NCBI GenBank assembly: GCA_002361155.1
Contig: DERZ01000058.1
Location: 55,636 to 86,703 of the forward strand
Source of the DNA: Porphyromonadaceae bacterium UBA3327
Lineage (GTDB): Bacteria; Bacteroidota; Bacteroidia; Bacteroidales; Muribaculaceae
Reading direction: 5' to 3'
DNA: 31,068 nucleotides
Shown: positions 8,412 through 16,863 of the stretch, in pieces
Layout of the letters: the number at the start of each line of letters is the position of its first letter
Numbering within the stretch: the first letter of the stretch is position 1
Program-made: the position numbers and the translations under genes
Notes under the pieces: generated by a model
Seen by the model: the letters and a program-made list of their open reading frames with translations, nothing else
What the model was told of the DNA's origin: nothing
Database searches by the model: none

Positions 8412-8837
8412 ATGCAGTATTATATTACAATCAACGGCCGTACTGTCGGCCCCATGTCGGCCCAGCAGCTGATGTATTATGACATAGACAGCAATACCCC
8501 TGTGTCGCGCGACGGCTCGGACTGGGCTCCCATGTTTACTTATCCGGAACTTATGGAGTTGTACAACAGACACCGCGGCAGGGTGTCGGGCGGCACCGAC
8601 GGAGTTTCGCAGCGGCTCCTATGCGGACTGCTCGCCATTTTTCTCGGGTATCTCGGCATACAGTACTTTGTGGTAGGCAAGACCACCGCCGGCATACTTA
8701 CGATCCTGCTCTCGCTGGTGACCTGCGGAGGATGGAGTATCATCACCCTCATCCAGGGAATACTGATGTTATGCATGAGTGATGCCGAGTTTAACCGCAA
8801 ATATGTGCAAACTACCTCCACTTTCCCTATTTTCTGA
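8412..8837 (+). CDS. GYF_2 (DUF4339) and TM2 domain membrane protein
   Basis: This 141-residue protein has two recognisable parts. Residues 1-50 resemble the GYF_2 domain (YYITINGRTVGPMSAQQL and a WAPMFTYPEL end), a putative peptide-binding module. From about 72 to 137 is a TM2 domain: two hydrophobic helices joined by a short turn, with the GxxGxxxFxxG-like pattern (FLGYLGIQYFVVGKTTAG). The function is unknown; the domain pair is common in Bacteroidota. I chose the ATG at 8412 rather than the TTG at 8403, because the TTG overlaps the promoter -7 box. The transcript should be leaderless or nearly so. Confidence 0.9.
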   Translation: MQYYITINGRTVGPMSAQQLMYYDIDSNTPVSRDGSDWAPMFTYPELMELYNRHRGRVSGGTDGVSQRLLCGLLAIFLGYLGIQYFVVGKTTAGILTILLSLVTCGGWSIITLIQGILMLCMSDAEFNRKYVQTTSTFPIF

Positions 8838-8855
8838 TAACCCACGAAGTCTGCT

Positions 8856-8893
8856 GGCTCCATGCGCTGACATTCTCTTGCAGGAATGGAGCC
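8856..8893 (+). other. Hairpin between the TM2 gene and the topoisomerase gene
   Basis: GGCTCCAT at 8856-8863 and ATGGAGCC at 8886-8893 form an 8-bp perfect stem with a 22-base loop. It ends 26 bases before the topoisomerase start. No T-run follows, so it may be a leader structure rather than a terminator. Confidence 0.4.
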
Positions 8894-8919
8894 TGAGAAC
8901 CGAAGGATAGCCTCAAAGA

Positions 8920-11547
8920 ATGTCTGAATTAAATCCCTCCGACCGCCGCACCGTCCTTCAGGGGATGTTCCGCGACTGGTATCTTGAATATGCCTCATAC
9001 GTGATTCTCGAGCGTGCGGTGCCGCACATCGAGGATGGACTCAAGCCGGTGCAGAGACGTATTCTGCATTCGATGCGCACCATTGATGACAGCCATTTCA
9101 ACAAAGTGGCCAACATCGTGGGCAACACCATGCAGTATCACCCTCACGGAGACGCTTCTATCGGAGATGCTCTCGTGCAGCTCGGACAGAAGGAACTTCT
9201 TATAGATACTCAGGGAAACTGGGGAAATATCCTGACCGGCGACTCGGCGGCCGCACCGCGTTACATCGAGGCGAGACTGTCGGAGTTTGCTGTCGAGACC
9301 GCGTTCTCTCCGAAAATCACCCAGTGGATGCCCAGTTACGACGGGCGCAAGCAGGAACCGGTGACTCTGCCGATGAAATTCCCGCTGCTCCTTACCCAGG
9401 GAGTGGAGGGTATAGCCGTAGGCCTCAGTTCCAAGATTCTGCCTCATAACTTCAACGAGGTTCTCGACGCAGCCATCGACTGTCTGCACGGGCGCTCCTT
9501 CACGCTACTGCCCGATTTCCAGACCGGTGGGCTGATGGACGCATCGAAGTATAACGATGGCGCGCGTGGCGGCGCGGTGAAAGTGCGTGCCAAAATAGAG
9601 AAACTCGATAACAAGACTCTTGTGATCACCGAACTTCCTTTCGGCAAGACCACATCCACGCTTATATCCTCTATTCTCGCAGCCATGGAGAAGGGGAAGA
9701 TAAAAATCCGCAAAGTCGATGACAACACCTCGGTAGAGGCGCGGATAATTGTGCACCTGCAGCCGGGAGTGTCGTCCGACAAGACCATCGACGCGCTGTA
9801 TGCCTTTACCGATTGTGAGGTGTCGATCTCACCGAACTGCTGTGTGATCCGTGACAACAAACCGGAGTTTTTGTCTGTCAGCGAATTGCTGCGTGACTCT
9901 GTGCACCGCACGCGTGACATACTCTATCGCGAGCTTGAAATCGCCCTCGCCGAGGCGCGTGAAAGCCAGTTGTTCGCCTCGCTTGAGAAAATATTCATCG
10001 AGGAGCGGATCTACAAGGACAAGGCCATAGAGCAGGCAAGCGACATGGAGATGGCCATCAGACGTGTCGACACTTTGATGGAACCATTCAAACCGTCCTT
10101 TTTCAGGGAGATAATCGATGAAGATCTTGTCAGGCTCTGGGAAATCAAGATGGCGCGTATCCTTAAGTTCAATTCTGCCAAGGCTGATGAGAAAATAGCA
10201 AGGCTTGATGCCGAAATCGGCCGTATCTCCCACGATATGGAGCATATCGACGAGACCACGGAGAAATGGTATCTCCATCTCAAGGAGAAATATGGCGACC
10301 GATTCCCGAGACGCACCACCCTCCGGGCGTTCGATTCCATAGAGGCCGCCAAGGTGGCTGAGGCCAACAGACGGCTATATTTCGACGCCGAAGGCGGTTT
10401 TATCGGTACGACATTGAAAGACAACGATTTTCTCTTCCCCTGCTCGGATATTGACGATATACTTGTGATTCATCGCGACGGCACGTATAAGATAGTGCGC
10501 GTTCAGGACAAGCTGTACATAGGCAAGAAAGTGATTCATATAGGAATATATAAGAAACGGGATTCGCGCACCATATTCAACGTGATCTACCGCAACGGCA
10601 AGGCCGGCAATTCCTATATGAAGCGGTTCCATATCTCAGGCCTTACCCGTGAGAAGGAATATAATCTTACCAAAGGAGAACCCGGCAGCCGCGTAGAGTG
10701 GCTTACCGCCAATCCCAACGGCGAGGCGGAGACAGTAAGGGTGACTCTGGTGGATGAGCCCAACGGGACAGGGCGCAGGCCCCGCAATACGGAACTGTCG
10801 ATAAATTTCGCGAATCAGCTTATAAAGGGGCGCGACTCTCTCGGGAATCTGGTGACGAAGTACCGCATCAAGAGCATATCTCTCGAAAGCAAGGGGACGA
10901 GCACGCTCGGAGGACGGGAAGTATGGTTCGACCGCGACGTGATCCGCCTCAATTATGATGGCCGTGGTCAAAGTCTCGGCATTTTTCAGGGCGATGACAA
11001 GGTGCTCGTCATCACTAAAACCGGAGAATATTTCACCTCTTCCTACTCGGATTCCAACCATTATGCCGACAATATACTGAGGATCGAGAAGTTCGATGAA
11101 CACAAGGTCTGGACGCTGGCGCTTTTCGACAAAGCTCTCGGTTATCCGTATCTGAAACGGTTTACATTCGAGACTTCGGCACGGCCGCAGCGTTTTGTAG
11201 GCGCCGATGAAGGGGGCGACATCCTGTTGCTGTCGGACAAGCCCGATGCCAGATTGAAGCTTCGTTTTGGCGGAGCTGACGAGGTGCGTCCGGATGTGGA
11301 GATAGATGCCGCGGAATTCATAGCGGTAAAGAGTTTCAAGGCCAAAGGGAAGCGGCTCACGCAGTTCACGCTTGCTGAAATAGAAGACATCACCCCGGAG
11401 CCGGAATCGGCCGAAGAACCGGAACCGACCGCAGTGCCGGAGTCTGTAGATGATGCGGGACAGGATGATGCGGGGAGGCTGACTGATATCTCTGTATATA
11501 ATGAAACTGAGCCCGACCAGCCCTCTTTGTTTGACTTTGCCGATTAG
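8920..11547 (+). CDS. parC: DNA topoisomerase IV subunit A (GyrA/ParC family)
   Basis: This 875-residue type IIA topoisomerase A subunit breaks and rejoins double-stranded DNA to decatenate or relax chromosomes. The catalytic tyrosine is Y115 in APRYIEARL; the quinolone-determining stretch is HPHGDASIGDALV, with Ser at 80. The winged-helix, tower and coiled-coil regions fill residues 1 to about 490, followed by a degenerate beta-pinwheel C-terminal domain. I see no gyrase-box QRRGGKG, which favours topoisomerase IV over gyrase. The last 60 residues are acidic and low-complexity, ending in QPSLFDFAD, which resembles a sliding-clamp-binding peptide. The B subunit gene is not in the window. Confidence 0.9.
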   Translation: MSELNPSDRRTVLQGMFRDWYLEYASYVILERAVPHIEDGLKPVQRRILHSMRTIDDSHFNKVANIVGNTMQYHPHGDASIGDALVQLGQKELLIDTQGNWGNILTGDSAAAPRYIEARLSEFAVETAFSPKITQWMPSYDGRKQEPVTLPMKFPLLLTQGVEGIAVGLSSKILPHNFNEVLDAAIDCLHGRSFTLLPDFQTGGLMDASKYNDGARGGAVKVRAKIEKLDNKTLVITELPFGKTTSTLISSILAAMEKGKIKIRKVDDNTSVEARIIVHLQPGVSSDKTIDALYAFTDCEVSISPNCCVIRDNKPEFLSVSELLRDSVHRTRDILYRELEIALAEARESQLFASLEKIFIEERIYKDKAIEQASDMEMAIRRVDTLMEPFKPSFFREIIDEDLVRLWEIKMARILKFNSAKADEKIARLDAEIGRISHDMEHIDETTEKWYLHLKEKYGDRFPRRTTLRAFDSIEAAKVAEANRRLYFDAEGGFIGTTLKDNDFLFPCSDIDDILVIHRDGTYKIVRVQDKLYIGKKVIHIGIYKKRDSRTIFNVIYRNGKAGNSYMKRFHISGLTREKEYNLTKGEPGSRVEWLTANPNGEAETVRVTLVDEPNGTGRRPRNTELSINFANQLIKGRDSLGNLVTKYRIKSISLESKGTSTLGGREVWFDRDVIRLNYDGRGQSLGIFQGDDKVLVITKTGEYFTSSYSDSNHYADNILRIEKFDEHKVWTLALFDKALGYPYLKRFTFETSARPQRFVGADEGGDILLLSDKPDARLKLRFGGADEVRPDVEIDAAEFIAVKSFKAKGKRLTQFTLAEIEDITPEPESAEEPEPTAVPESVDDAGQDDAGRLTDISVYNETEPDQPSLFDFAD

Positions 11548-11583
11548 GCTCTCTCTATTATTAGGAGTCAGTGATATAAAGAT

Positions 11584-12435
11584 ATGAGCAGGATAACAGA
11601 TATAGTGGGGGCGGTTGTCGCTTTGGCGACACTTTTTCCTGCGGATATGTCGGCGGGAGGCCGTCGTTATCGCGGTGGTTGCGATAATGTCGGTGAGGCA
11701 GGTTGCTGCACACATAATGAGACTGCGGTACGCAATCAGATCACTCAGGTCTATTCGTTGGATACTGGCGGTGTGACCGCATATTCCTCCTATCTGTCCC
11801 CGATGCGTTATAGCGGATGGGGAGTTGCTCTGTCTGGAGAATGGAGCAAGAATCTCAAGCAGAATCCGGATAAGATGCAGATGACATTTGCCGCCAAGCT
11901 GGATTGCAGTTCATTGCTGAATCCGGCGAAATCAGCCGGAATGCTTGGAGCGTCGGCATACTTCGGCTGGGGTCTTGCCGCGCAGTGGCGCCCGGCTTGC
12001 CGGTGGCATTTCACACTCGGCGGGATGTTCGACCTGTTTGGCGGTGCATTATATCTTATGCGGAACAGCAATAATCCCGTCACTCCTCTTGCCTATGCCG
12101 GGATTGATCTCACGGCATCGGCAAGCTTCCGCTTTCGGTTTGGCCGGCTGCCTGTTGTAGTGCGCGATGTAGTCCGGATTCCCTCCGCCGGCGCGTTTTT
12201 CTCGCCGCAATACGGAGAGACAATGTATGAGATTTATCTGGGCAACAGGAAGGACCTGGTACATTTCGGATGGTGGGGCAACTCCTTCGGCATCGACAAT
12301 CTGCTTGCTTTCGACCTTATGTTCGGAAGAAAGTTCCTGCGGCTTGGCTACCGACTCGACCTGCGCACATTCAATGCGGAAAATCTTGACACGCAGATTC
12401 TCCGCAATTCTTTCACGATAGCTTACGGTTTCTGA
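11584..12435 (+). CDS. DUF3316-like outer-membrane-type protein
   Basis: This 283-residue protein has an N-terminal hydrophobic segment (residues 7-25, ending ADMSAGG) consistent with a secretion signal. Alternating aromatic and polar strands follow, suggestive of a small beta-barrel. YLSPMRYSGWGVAL, MRNSNNP, FSPQYGETMYEIYLG and the aromatic C-terminal end (SFTIAYGF) resemble the Bacteroidota-specific DUF3316 family. The function is unknown. It lies 36 bases downstream of the topoisomerase gene and could be cotranscribed, with no evident functional link. The terminal Phe is typical of barrel proteins. The family call is from memory of motif pattern, so it is moderate. Confidence 0.8.
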   Translation: MSRITDIVGAVVALATLFPADMSAGGRRYRGGCDNVGEAGCCTHNETAVRNQITQVYSLDTGGVTAYSSYLSPMRYSGWGVALSGEWSKNLKQNPDKMQMTFAAKLDCSSLLNPAKSAGMLGASAYFGWGLAAQWRPACRWHFTLGGMFDLFGGALYLMRNSNNPVTPLAYAGIDLTASASFRFRFGRLPVVVRDVVRIPSAGAFFSPQYGETMYEIYLGNRKDLVHFGWWGNSFGIDNLLAFDLMFGRKFLRLGYRLDLRTFNAENLDTQILRNSFTIAYGF

Positions 12436-12447
12436 AAGATCTCAGCT

Positions 12448-12459
12448 CCACTTCGGTGG
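12448..12459. terminator. Weak UUCG-loop hairpin between convergent genes
   Basis: CCAC and GTGG pair around a stabilising TTCG loop closed by C-G, followed on the plus strand by CCTTTATTAG. The stem is only 4 bp. It sits between the convergent DUF3316 and manA stops, where a shared terminator would be expected. Confidence 0.35.
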
Positions 12460-12476
12460 CCTTTATTAGTCCTGAA

Positions 12477-13442
12477 TCATGGGATGTAGGCCTCAAGTGC
12501 CTGGAAGTCTCCTTTCGGGTCGATTACTATTCCAGTGGCTGAGGCGGGGACAAGTATTGTCTCTCCTCGGCGGAGATTCATGGTCTCTCCGCCGCAAGTG
12601 ATGTCTGCCTCTCCTCCGGTGGCGATGATGATCATGAATGTGTCTGCCTCCTTGTAGTCGCGCATTACTTCGGTGTCGATATTCAGCAGATTCGTTGTGA
12701 AATACTGGCATTTGGCCACATTCACCGGTATGTCCGGGCGTTCGGTATATTGAATCTTCGTTGCGTCGGTATCGTTGAAATTGATTGCGTCAAGAGCTTC
12801 TTCCACGTGCAGTTTGCGCGGTTTGCCGTCGGCATCAAGCCGTCTGTAGTCATATATGCGGTAAGTCGCGTCGGAGGTTTGCTGGATTTCTGCCACCAGG
12901 GAACCGGCGCCGATGGAGTGGACGCGTCCGGCAGGAATGAAATAGACTTCGCCAGGAGTCACATGTGTATAATTCAACACGTTCTCTATCTCTCCCGTGC
13001 GGGCAAGCTCGGGATATTCCTCGCGTGTCACCGGGCGTTTGAGGCCGAACGCCAGACGGGCGTCGTGGTCGCTTCCGTCGAGCACATACCACATCTCAGT
13101 CTTTCCGTTAGCCATGCCGCGTTTCTGAGCAAGGGTGTCATCCGGGTGCACCTGTACCGACAAGTCCGTGCGTGCGTCGATGAATTTGATCAGTAGCGGA
13201 AATCTTTCGCCGTAGCGTGTGAGATTGCGTTCACCCATCATTTTCGCACCGTGGCGGCGGATCAGCTCTATAAGAGTCAGCCCTTTGTCAGGCCCGGAGA
13301 CGACTGTCGACTCACTGCCCTCGACACCGCTGATTTCCCAGCTTTCTCCTACGTTTGCAGGAGCGTCCGGTATGTGTTTGAGCGCGGCAATCTTGTCGCC
13401 ACCCCATATTGTAGTTTTGAGTATCGGGTTAAATTTCCACAT
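12477..13442 (-). CDS. manA: ManA, mannose-6-phosphate isomerase (class I, short cupin type)
   Basis: This 321-residue zinc-dependent isomerase interconverts mannose 6-phosphate and fructose 6-phosphate, linking glycolysis to GDP-mannose and glycan synthesis. The metal site is visible as QVHPDDTLA, the Glu in KTEMWYVLDG, and the His in GRVHSIGAGSLVAEIQQ. TYRIYDYRRLD is also typical. The length and N terminus (MWKFNPILKTTIWGG) match the short Bacillus-type ManA. It has its own promoter about 100 bases upstream and is transcribed alone. Confidence 0.95.
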   Translation of the reverse strand: MWKFNPILKTTIWGGDKIAALKHIPDAPANVGESWEISGVEGSESTVVSGPDKGLTLIELIRRHGAKMMGERNLTRYGERFPLLIKFIDARTDLSVQVHPDDTLAQKRGMANGKTEMWYVLDGSDHDARLAFGLKRPVTREEYPELARTGEIENVLNYTHVTPGEVYFIPAGRVHSIGAGSLVAEIQQTSDATYRIYDYRRLDADGKPRKLHVEEALDAINFNDTDATKIQYTERPDIPVNVAKCQYFTTNLLNIDTEVMRDYKEADTFMIIIATGGEADITCGGETMNLRRGETILVPASATGIVIDPKGDFQALEAYIP

Positions 13443-13543
13443 GATTCAGGTTTTGAATTCTATCTATGTGCTGATATGTACGTGATACATCATGCATCCC
13501 TGCGCGAAAAATCCGAAACCTTACGCGCATACGGATATGATTG

Positions 13544-13573
13544 CAAATTTACGAAAAATCCGCAATCCTACAA
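13544..13573 (-). promoter_or_regulatory. Promoter for manA
   Basis: Minus-strand TTG at 13571-13573, a 19-base spacer, and TAAATTTG at 13544-13551. The -7 box is a full match; the -33 box has three of four bases. The leader would be about 95 bases. Confidence 0.65.
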
Positions 13574-13600
13574 TATCCGTAACGGTATTTCTGAAAATTA

Positions 13601-13642
13601 TCTGCGATCTCTGTCTATGGAATTAAAATACGGGATCGCAGA
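13601..13642 (-). terminator. Terminator of the que operon region
   Basis: TCTGCGATC and GATCGCAGA form a 9-bp perfect stem around a 24-base loop, followed on the minus strand by TAATTTTC. It begins 10 bases after the stop of the small hypothetical gene and separates this operon from the manA promoter. Confidence 0.6.
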
Positions 13643-13651
13643 CTGATCAGG

Positions 13652-13888
13652 TCACATGTCTGCATACTCGCGCACAGTGGGACTTCCCACATCGACACCA
13701 TATTCGTTTGCAAAACGGAGAATTGCCCGTGCCAGCGTGGGCTTCAGTTCTTCCGGACAATAACGGAAATATGCTTCTGCGGCGCGTACGTGTGCGGCAT
13801 CCGGCATGGGATATTCCCTTATTTCAGGGAGTCCGAACACGCTGTCGGGGAGTTCCTTCCTTTCTTTGGTATCCAGTTTGTCGTTCAT
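13652..13888 (-). CDS. Small conserved-type hypothetical protein (DUF6582-like motif)
   Basis: This is a 78-residue soluble protein with no signal peptide or membrane helix. The stretch LPDSVFGLPEIREYPMP followed by DAAHVRAAEAYF resembles a short motif (LPDSxFxxPxxRxYPxxDxxHxRNA) that I know from DUF6582 and from the ends of phage capsid or protease proteins. Here it stands alone with a helical remainder (EELKPTLARAILRFANEYGV). The function is unknown. The gene lies 65 bases downstream of the S41 protease gene and ends just before a terminator, so it is probably the last gene of that operon. Codon use resembles its neighbours, with no sign of recent transfer. Confidence 0.75.
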   Translation of the reverse strand: MNDKLDTKERKELPDSVFGLPEIREYPMPDAAHVRAAEAYFRYCPEELKPTLARAILRFANEYGVDVGSPTVREYADM

Positions 13889-13953
13889 AGTTTAAATTAT
13901 ATGGTTACAAGGTGTGATTTCGGATATTGTTATTATACAGTATTATAACATTT

Positions 13954-15003
13954 TTACGGTTCATCCGGTTTGTTTTTACCGAGTATTTTTATCGCGGTCT
14001 CAAGTATGGCGTCTTTTCCCTCGGCAAGTTCTTTTTCCGGGCTGTGTACCTCGTATCCTTCGGTGGGATCTATGCCGGATTCCGTGGATCTGTCTTCAGG
14101 GTCGGTAATCGGGCAGGAGGAGAAGCGGATTGCCCATCCGTTGGGTATTTCCGATGAGAATGGGAGGCCACCTCCTCCTCCGGTACGCGCACCGACAATC
14201 CTTACCTGCGGCAGTGATTTCATCACTGCCACAAAGTTGTTGGCCGCACTGAAGCAGGACCGGTTGGTCAGCACCGCTATCGGTTTGGAATAATGCACCC
14301 GCTCTTCGCCGGCGGGAGAATATACGATGCGGAACGGCTCGGAAAAGTCATCAGGTCCCGGTCCGGTCTTGTGCCGGATATAGCCTCCTGTCACATCCTG
14401 GTCGATAAATCTGCTTACGAACTTTCCTACATTCGAGAGATAGCCTCCTCCATTGTCGCGGATGTCGATTATAAGCCCCTCTGTACCGGCGAGTACAGAA
14501 AGCACATAGTCGAGAGCCGTATCGGATACGGCAGTGGAAAATGACGGAAAATAGATGTAGCCAACGTTTGCCGGCATGAAAATCAGGTATTGCATGCCGT
14601 TGGTCTGCAGTCCGCCGAACTTCAGATAATATTGCTGAAGGGTGCGTTTGTTGAAATCCTGCGGATAGTCGCTCCACCATTTCTTGTAATAGCTTGTGGA
14701 GAAAGGCGCTGTCAGATTTACATGTCCGTCCTCAAGACCGTCGAGAAGATCGGAGAGGATAAAGAAGAGATCCGCTTCGGTGGTCTTGCTGTCGATCATC
14801 GCGCGGTATTTTCTGCATGAGTCGGGCCAGTTGATCTGTTTTTCCGAAAGATAGCAGTACCGGCTGGATATTATATCCGAAAGTGCGTCAAAATTCGCAT
14901 AGAGGTCGCGGCTTCCGGCATCGGCATATTCGGGGAGTTCACGGCATCCTCCGGTCGCGAGCATCAGCAGGCCTGTCAGTATGGATGCTCCGAGGCGTTT
15001 CAT
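13954..15003 (-). CDS. S41-family peptidase, predicted lipoprotein
   Basis: This 349-residue protein starts at 15003 (MKRLGASILTGLL) with a lipoprotein signal ending in the lipobox ATGGC, lipid cysteine C20. The S41 (C-terminal processing/tricorn-core) protease fold is indicated by LIIDIRDNGGGY, AVLTNRSCFSAANNF with candidate nucleophile S252, and VGARTGGGGGLPFSSEIPNGW. The Lys of the Ser-Lys dyad in Ctp enzymes is not at its usual place (GARTGG), as in the Bacteroidota branch of this family. It is probably periplasmic or outer-membrane anchored. The start overlaps the queC stop by four bases (ATGA), implying coupled translation despite no evident functional tie. The longer in-frame start upstream would put an unlikely Arg/His-rich extension before the signal. 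Confidence 0.88.
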   Translation of the reverse strand: MKRLGASILTGLLMLATGGCRELPEYADAGSRDLYANFDALSDIISSRYCYLSEKQINWPDSCRKYRAMIDSKTTEADLFFILSDLLDGLEDGHVNLTAPFSTSYYKKWWSDYPQDFNKRTLQQYYLKFGGLQTNGMQYLIFMPANVGYIYFPSFSTAVSDTALDYVLSVLAGTEGLIIDIRDNGGGYLSNVGKFVSRFIDQDVTGGYIRHKTGPGPDDFSEPFRIVYSPAGEERVHYSKPIAVLTNRSCFSAANNFVAVMKSLPQVRIVGARTGGGGGLPFSSEIPNGWAIRFSSCPITDPEDRSTESGIDPTEGYEVHSPEKELAEGKDAILETAIKILGKNKPDEP

Positions 15004-15659
15004 TCGTAACTTGTGGGGTCTGGTACTCCCGATACGGCGAATGCCTCTTTCCGCTCGGTGCAGGTGCCGCAAGTGCCGCAATGCCGCTCGCCGCCTTTGT
15101 AGCAGGAATATGTGTCGGCATAGTTCACACCCAGTTTTGATCCGCGTGCCACTATGTCCGCCTTGGTGATGTCTGTGTAAGGGGCAAGTATGCTGACGTT
15201 TATGTAAGTACCTTCCCGCATCGCCAGGTCCATGGCCTCGACGAAGGGGCGCCGGCAGTCGGGATATATTGCGTGGTCGCCGCCGTGGTTGGCGATGAGC
15301 ACATGTTTCAGCCCGCGGCTTTCGGCAAGTCCGCAGGCCACCGAGAGCATTATGCCGTTGCGGAAAGGCACCACCGTGCTTTTCATGTTATCGGTGTCAT
15401 AGCCGCCGTCGGGAATGGCGTCGGCTCCGGACAGCAGTGAGCTTTTGAAGTATTCTCCCATGAAACTGAGGGGAATCACTATGTGCTCGATGCCGAGCGC
15501 CGCACATTGGCGCCTGGCGCAGGCTATCTCCCGCCCGTTATGGTTTGAGCCATAATCGAAGGTCACGGCAAGAGCTGTTCTTTCTTTGTACTCATGCAGG
15601 AGAGTAGTGGAGTCGAGCCCTCCCGAAAGAACTATCAGAGAATCTTTGTCGCAGATCAT
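15000..15659 (-). CDS. queC: QueC, 7-cyano-7-deazaguanine synthase
   Basis: QueC uses ATP and ammonia to convert 7-carboxy-7-deazaguanine to preQ0. The N-terminal PP-loop is VLSGGLDSTTLL, and the C-terminal zinc site lies in SCYKGGERHCGTCGTC, with four cysteines. I chose the Met at 15659 (MICDKDSLIVLSGG, 219 residues), since the longer frame to 15761 adds 34 unconserved residues and runs into queF. It lies 40 bases after queF and overlaps the next gene by 4 bases. It is one of four queuosine genes in a row. Confidence 0.96.
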   Translation of the reverse strand: MICDKDSLIVLSGGLDSTTLLHEYKERTALAVTFDYGSNHNGREIACARRQCAALGIEHIVIPLSFMGEYFKSSLLSGADAIPDGGYDTDNMKSTVVPFRNGIMLSVACGLAESRGLKHVLIANHGGDHAIYPDCRRPFVEAMDLAMREGTYINVSILAPYTDITKADIVARGSKLGVNYADTYSCYKGGERHCGTCGTCTERKEAFAVSGVPDPTSYE

Positions 15660-15699
15660 AATTCCGGCATTATTGGGGTAATTCAGTCTGAGAAATGAT

Positions 15700-16164
15700 T
15701 CAGCGCGAGAACTGTTGTTCACGGCGCCGGGCGGCGAGGTCCGAGTGTTCCGCGTCGCCATAGTTGGCGAAGGGATGGATCGATATGCCGCCGCGCGGCA
15801 TGAACTCCCCGCGTACCTCGATGTAACGCGGATCCATCAGTGCCGAAAGGTCCTTCATGATGATATTCACGCAGTCTTCGTGGAAATCGCCATGGTTGCG
15901 GAATGAAAAGAGATACAGTTTAAGACTTTTGCTCTCCACCATCCGTTGCCTCGGAATGTAAGATATATAGATGTGGCCGAAGTCGGGCTGGCCGGTTTTC
16001 GGGCAGAGTGTGGTGAATTCGGGACAGTCGAACGTTACAACGTACTCGTTTTCGGGATGTTTGTTCTCGAAAGTCTCTAGCACGGAGGGATTGTAATTGT
16101 CGTGGTAGACGGTTCCCTGGTTTCCGAGGAGGGTCACGCCCTCAAGTTCTTTGTCGCTTCTCAT
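15700..16164 (-). CDS. queF: QueF, NADPH-dependent preQ0 reductase (short form)
   Basis: This 154-residue YkvM-type (unimodular) QueF reduces the nitrile of preQ0 to the amine preQ1, the base that is inserted into tRNA. The catalytic Cys54 and Asp61 are in [13 protein letters not shown], and the QueF motif [16 protein letters not shown], which includes NADPH-binding residues, follows. The length matches the Bacillus form. It lies 45 bases after queE. Its presence shows that the pathway continues to preQ1 for tRNA rather than stopping at preQ0. Confidence 0.97.
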   Translation of the reverse strand: MRSDKELEGVTLLGNQGTVYHDNYNPSVLETFENKHPENEYVVTFDCPEFTTLCPKTGQPDFGHIYISYIPRQRMVESKSLKLYLFSFRNHGDFHEDCVNIIMKDLSALMDPRYIEVRGEFMPRGGISIHPFANYGDAEHSDLAARRREQQFSR

Positions 16165-16209
16165 TTTCTATGGTGGTGATGGTTGATTTATTCGCCGTCG
16201 TGTGCGGCG

Positions 16210-16863
16210 TTACGGTATGCCGAGGTAGCGGTGGAGCTGGACAGAAAGGGTCCAGCGCGGGTCGGCGAGCACACGGCTTACGGTGCGCAGCCGGTTGCGG
16301 CGGAATTCTTCCTGGTCGGGCACATAGCAGGGCTGAAGATACATCAGGGTATTTTCTTTTTTGCACTTCAGGCTGAAATATTGGTCAAGATCCTGACCTA
16401 CGTCTATTACTTTTATTTCGTCCGCCCGGTTTACGATAATCCTTGCGTTTCCAGCGGATTGTTTTCCGGACGATCCTTCATCTTCATCGCTGTAAAGGGT
16501 GCCGGATTTGGATTTTACTCCGATCTTAGGAGACACTGTCACCCAGTCTATTCCGGCAGGAAGTTCTCGCGAGCCGTTGGTCTCGATGGCAATCTTTTTG
16601 CCGGTGGCGCGCTTTAGGAGATGGATAAAGTCGGAGTCGATCCAAAGGGAAGGCTCTCCGCCGGTGAGTACGATCCAGTCGGCTTTATAGAGGTTCACGG
16701 CATGTATGATGGCGTCATTGTCCATATAGATGCCTTCGCTGTGGGATGTGTCGCAGAAGCTGCAGTCGAGGTTGCATCCCGAAAAACGAATAAACACCGA
16801 CGGATAGCCGGTGTGATGACCTTCCCCTTGGAGGGAATAGAAAATCTCGTTAATCTTTTTCAT
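16210..16863 (-). CDS. queE: QueE, 7-carboxy-7-deazaguanine synthase (radical SAM)
   Basis: QueE is a radical-SAM enzyme that contracts 6-carboxytetrahydropterin to 7-carboxy-7-deazaguanine. The protein has 217 residues. The N terminus [16 protein letters not shown] is the family substrate-binding segment, and the 4Fe-4S cluster motif is C30-X3-C34-X2-C37 in [20 protein letters not shown] is the SAM-binding GGE motif. It overlaps queD by 14 bases, so the two are probably translated together; they catalyse consecutive steps. Confidence 0.96.
   Translation of the reverse strand: MKKINEIFYSLQGEGHHTGYPSVFIRFSGCNLDCSFCDTSHSEGIYMDNDAIIHAVNLYKADWIVLTGGEPSLWIDSDFIHLLKRATGKKIAIETNGSRELPAGIDWVTVSPKIGVKSKSGTLYSDEDEGSSGKQSAGNARIIVNRADEIKVIDVGQDLDQYFSLKCKKENTLMYLQPCYVPDQEEFRRNRLRTVSRVLADPRWTLSVQLHRYLGIP

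Noticed and set aside
10636..11715. A 359-codon minus-strand open frame
   Set aside because: It is antisense to the topoisomerase IV A gene and the start of the DUF3316 gene, with no family pattern and no promoter.
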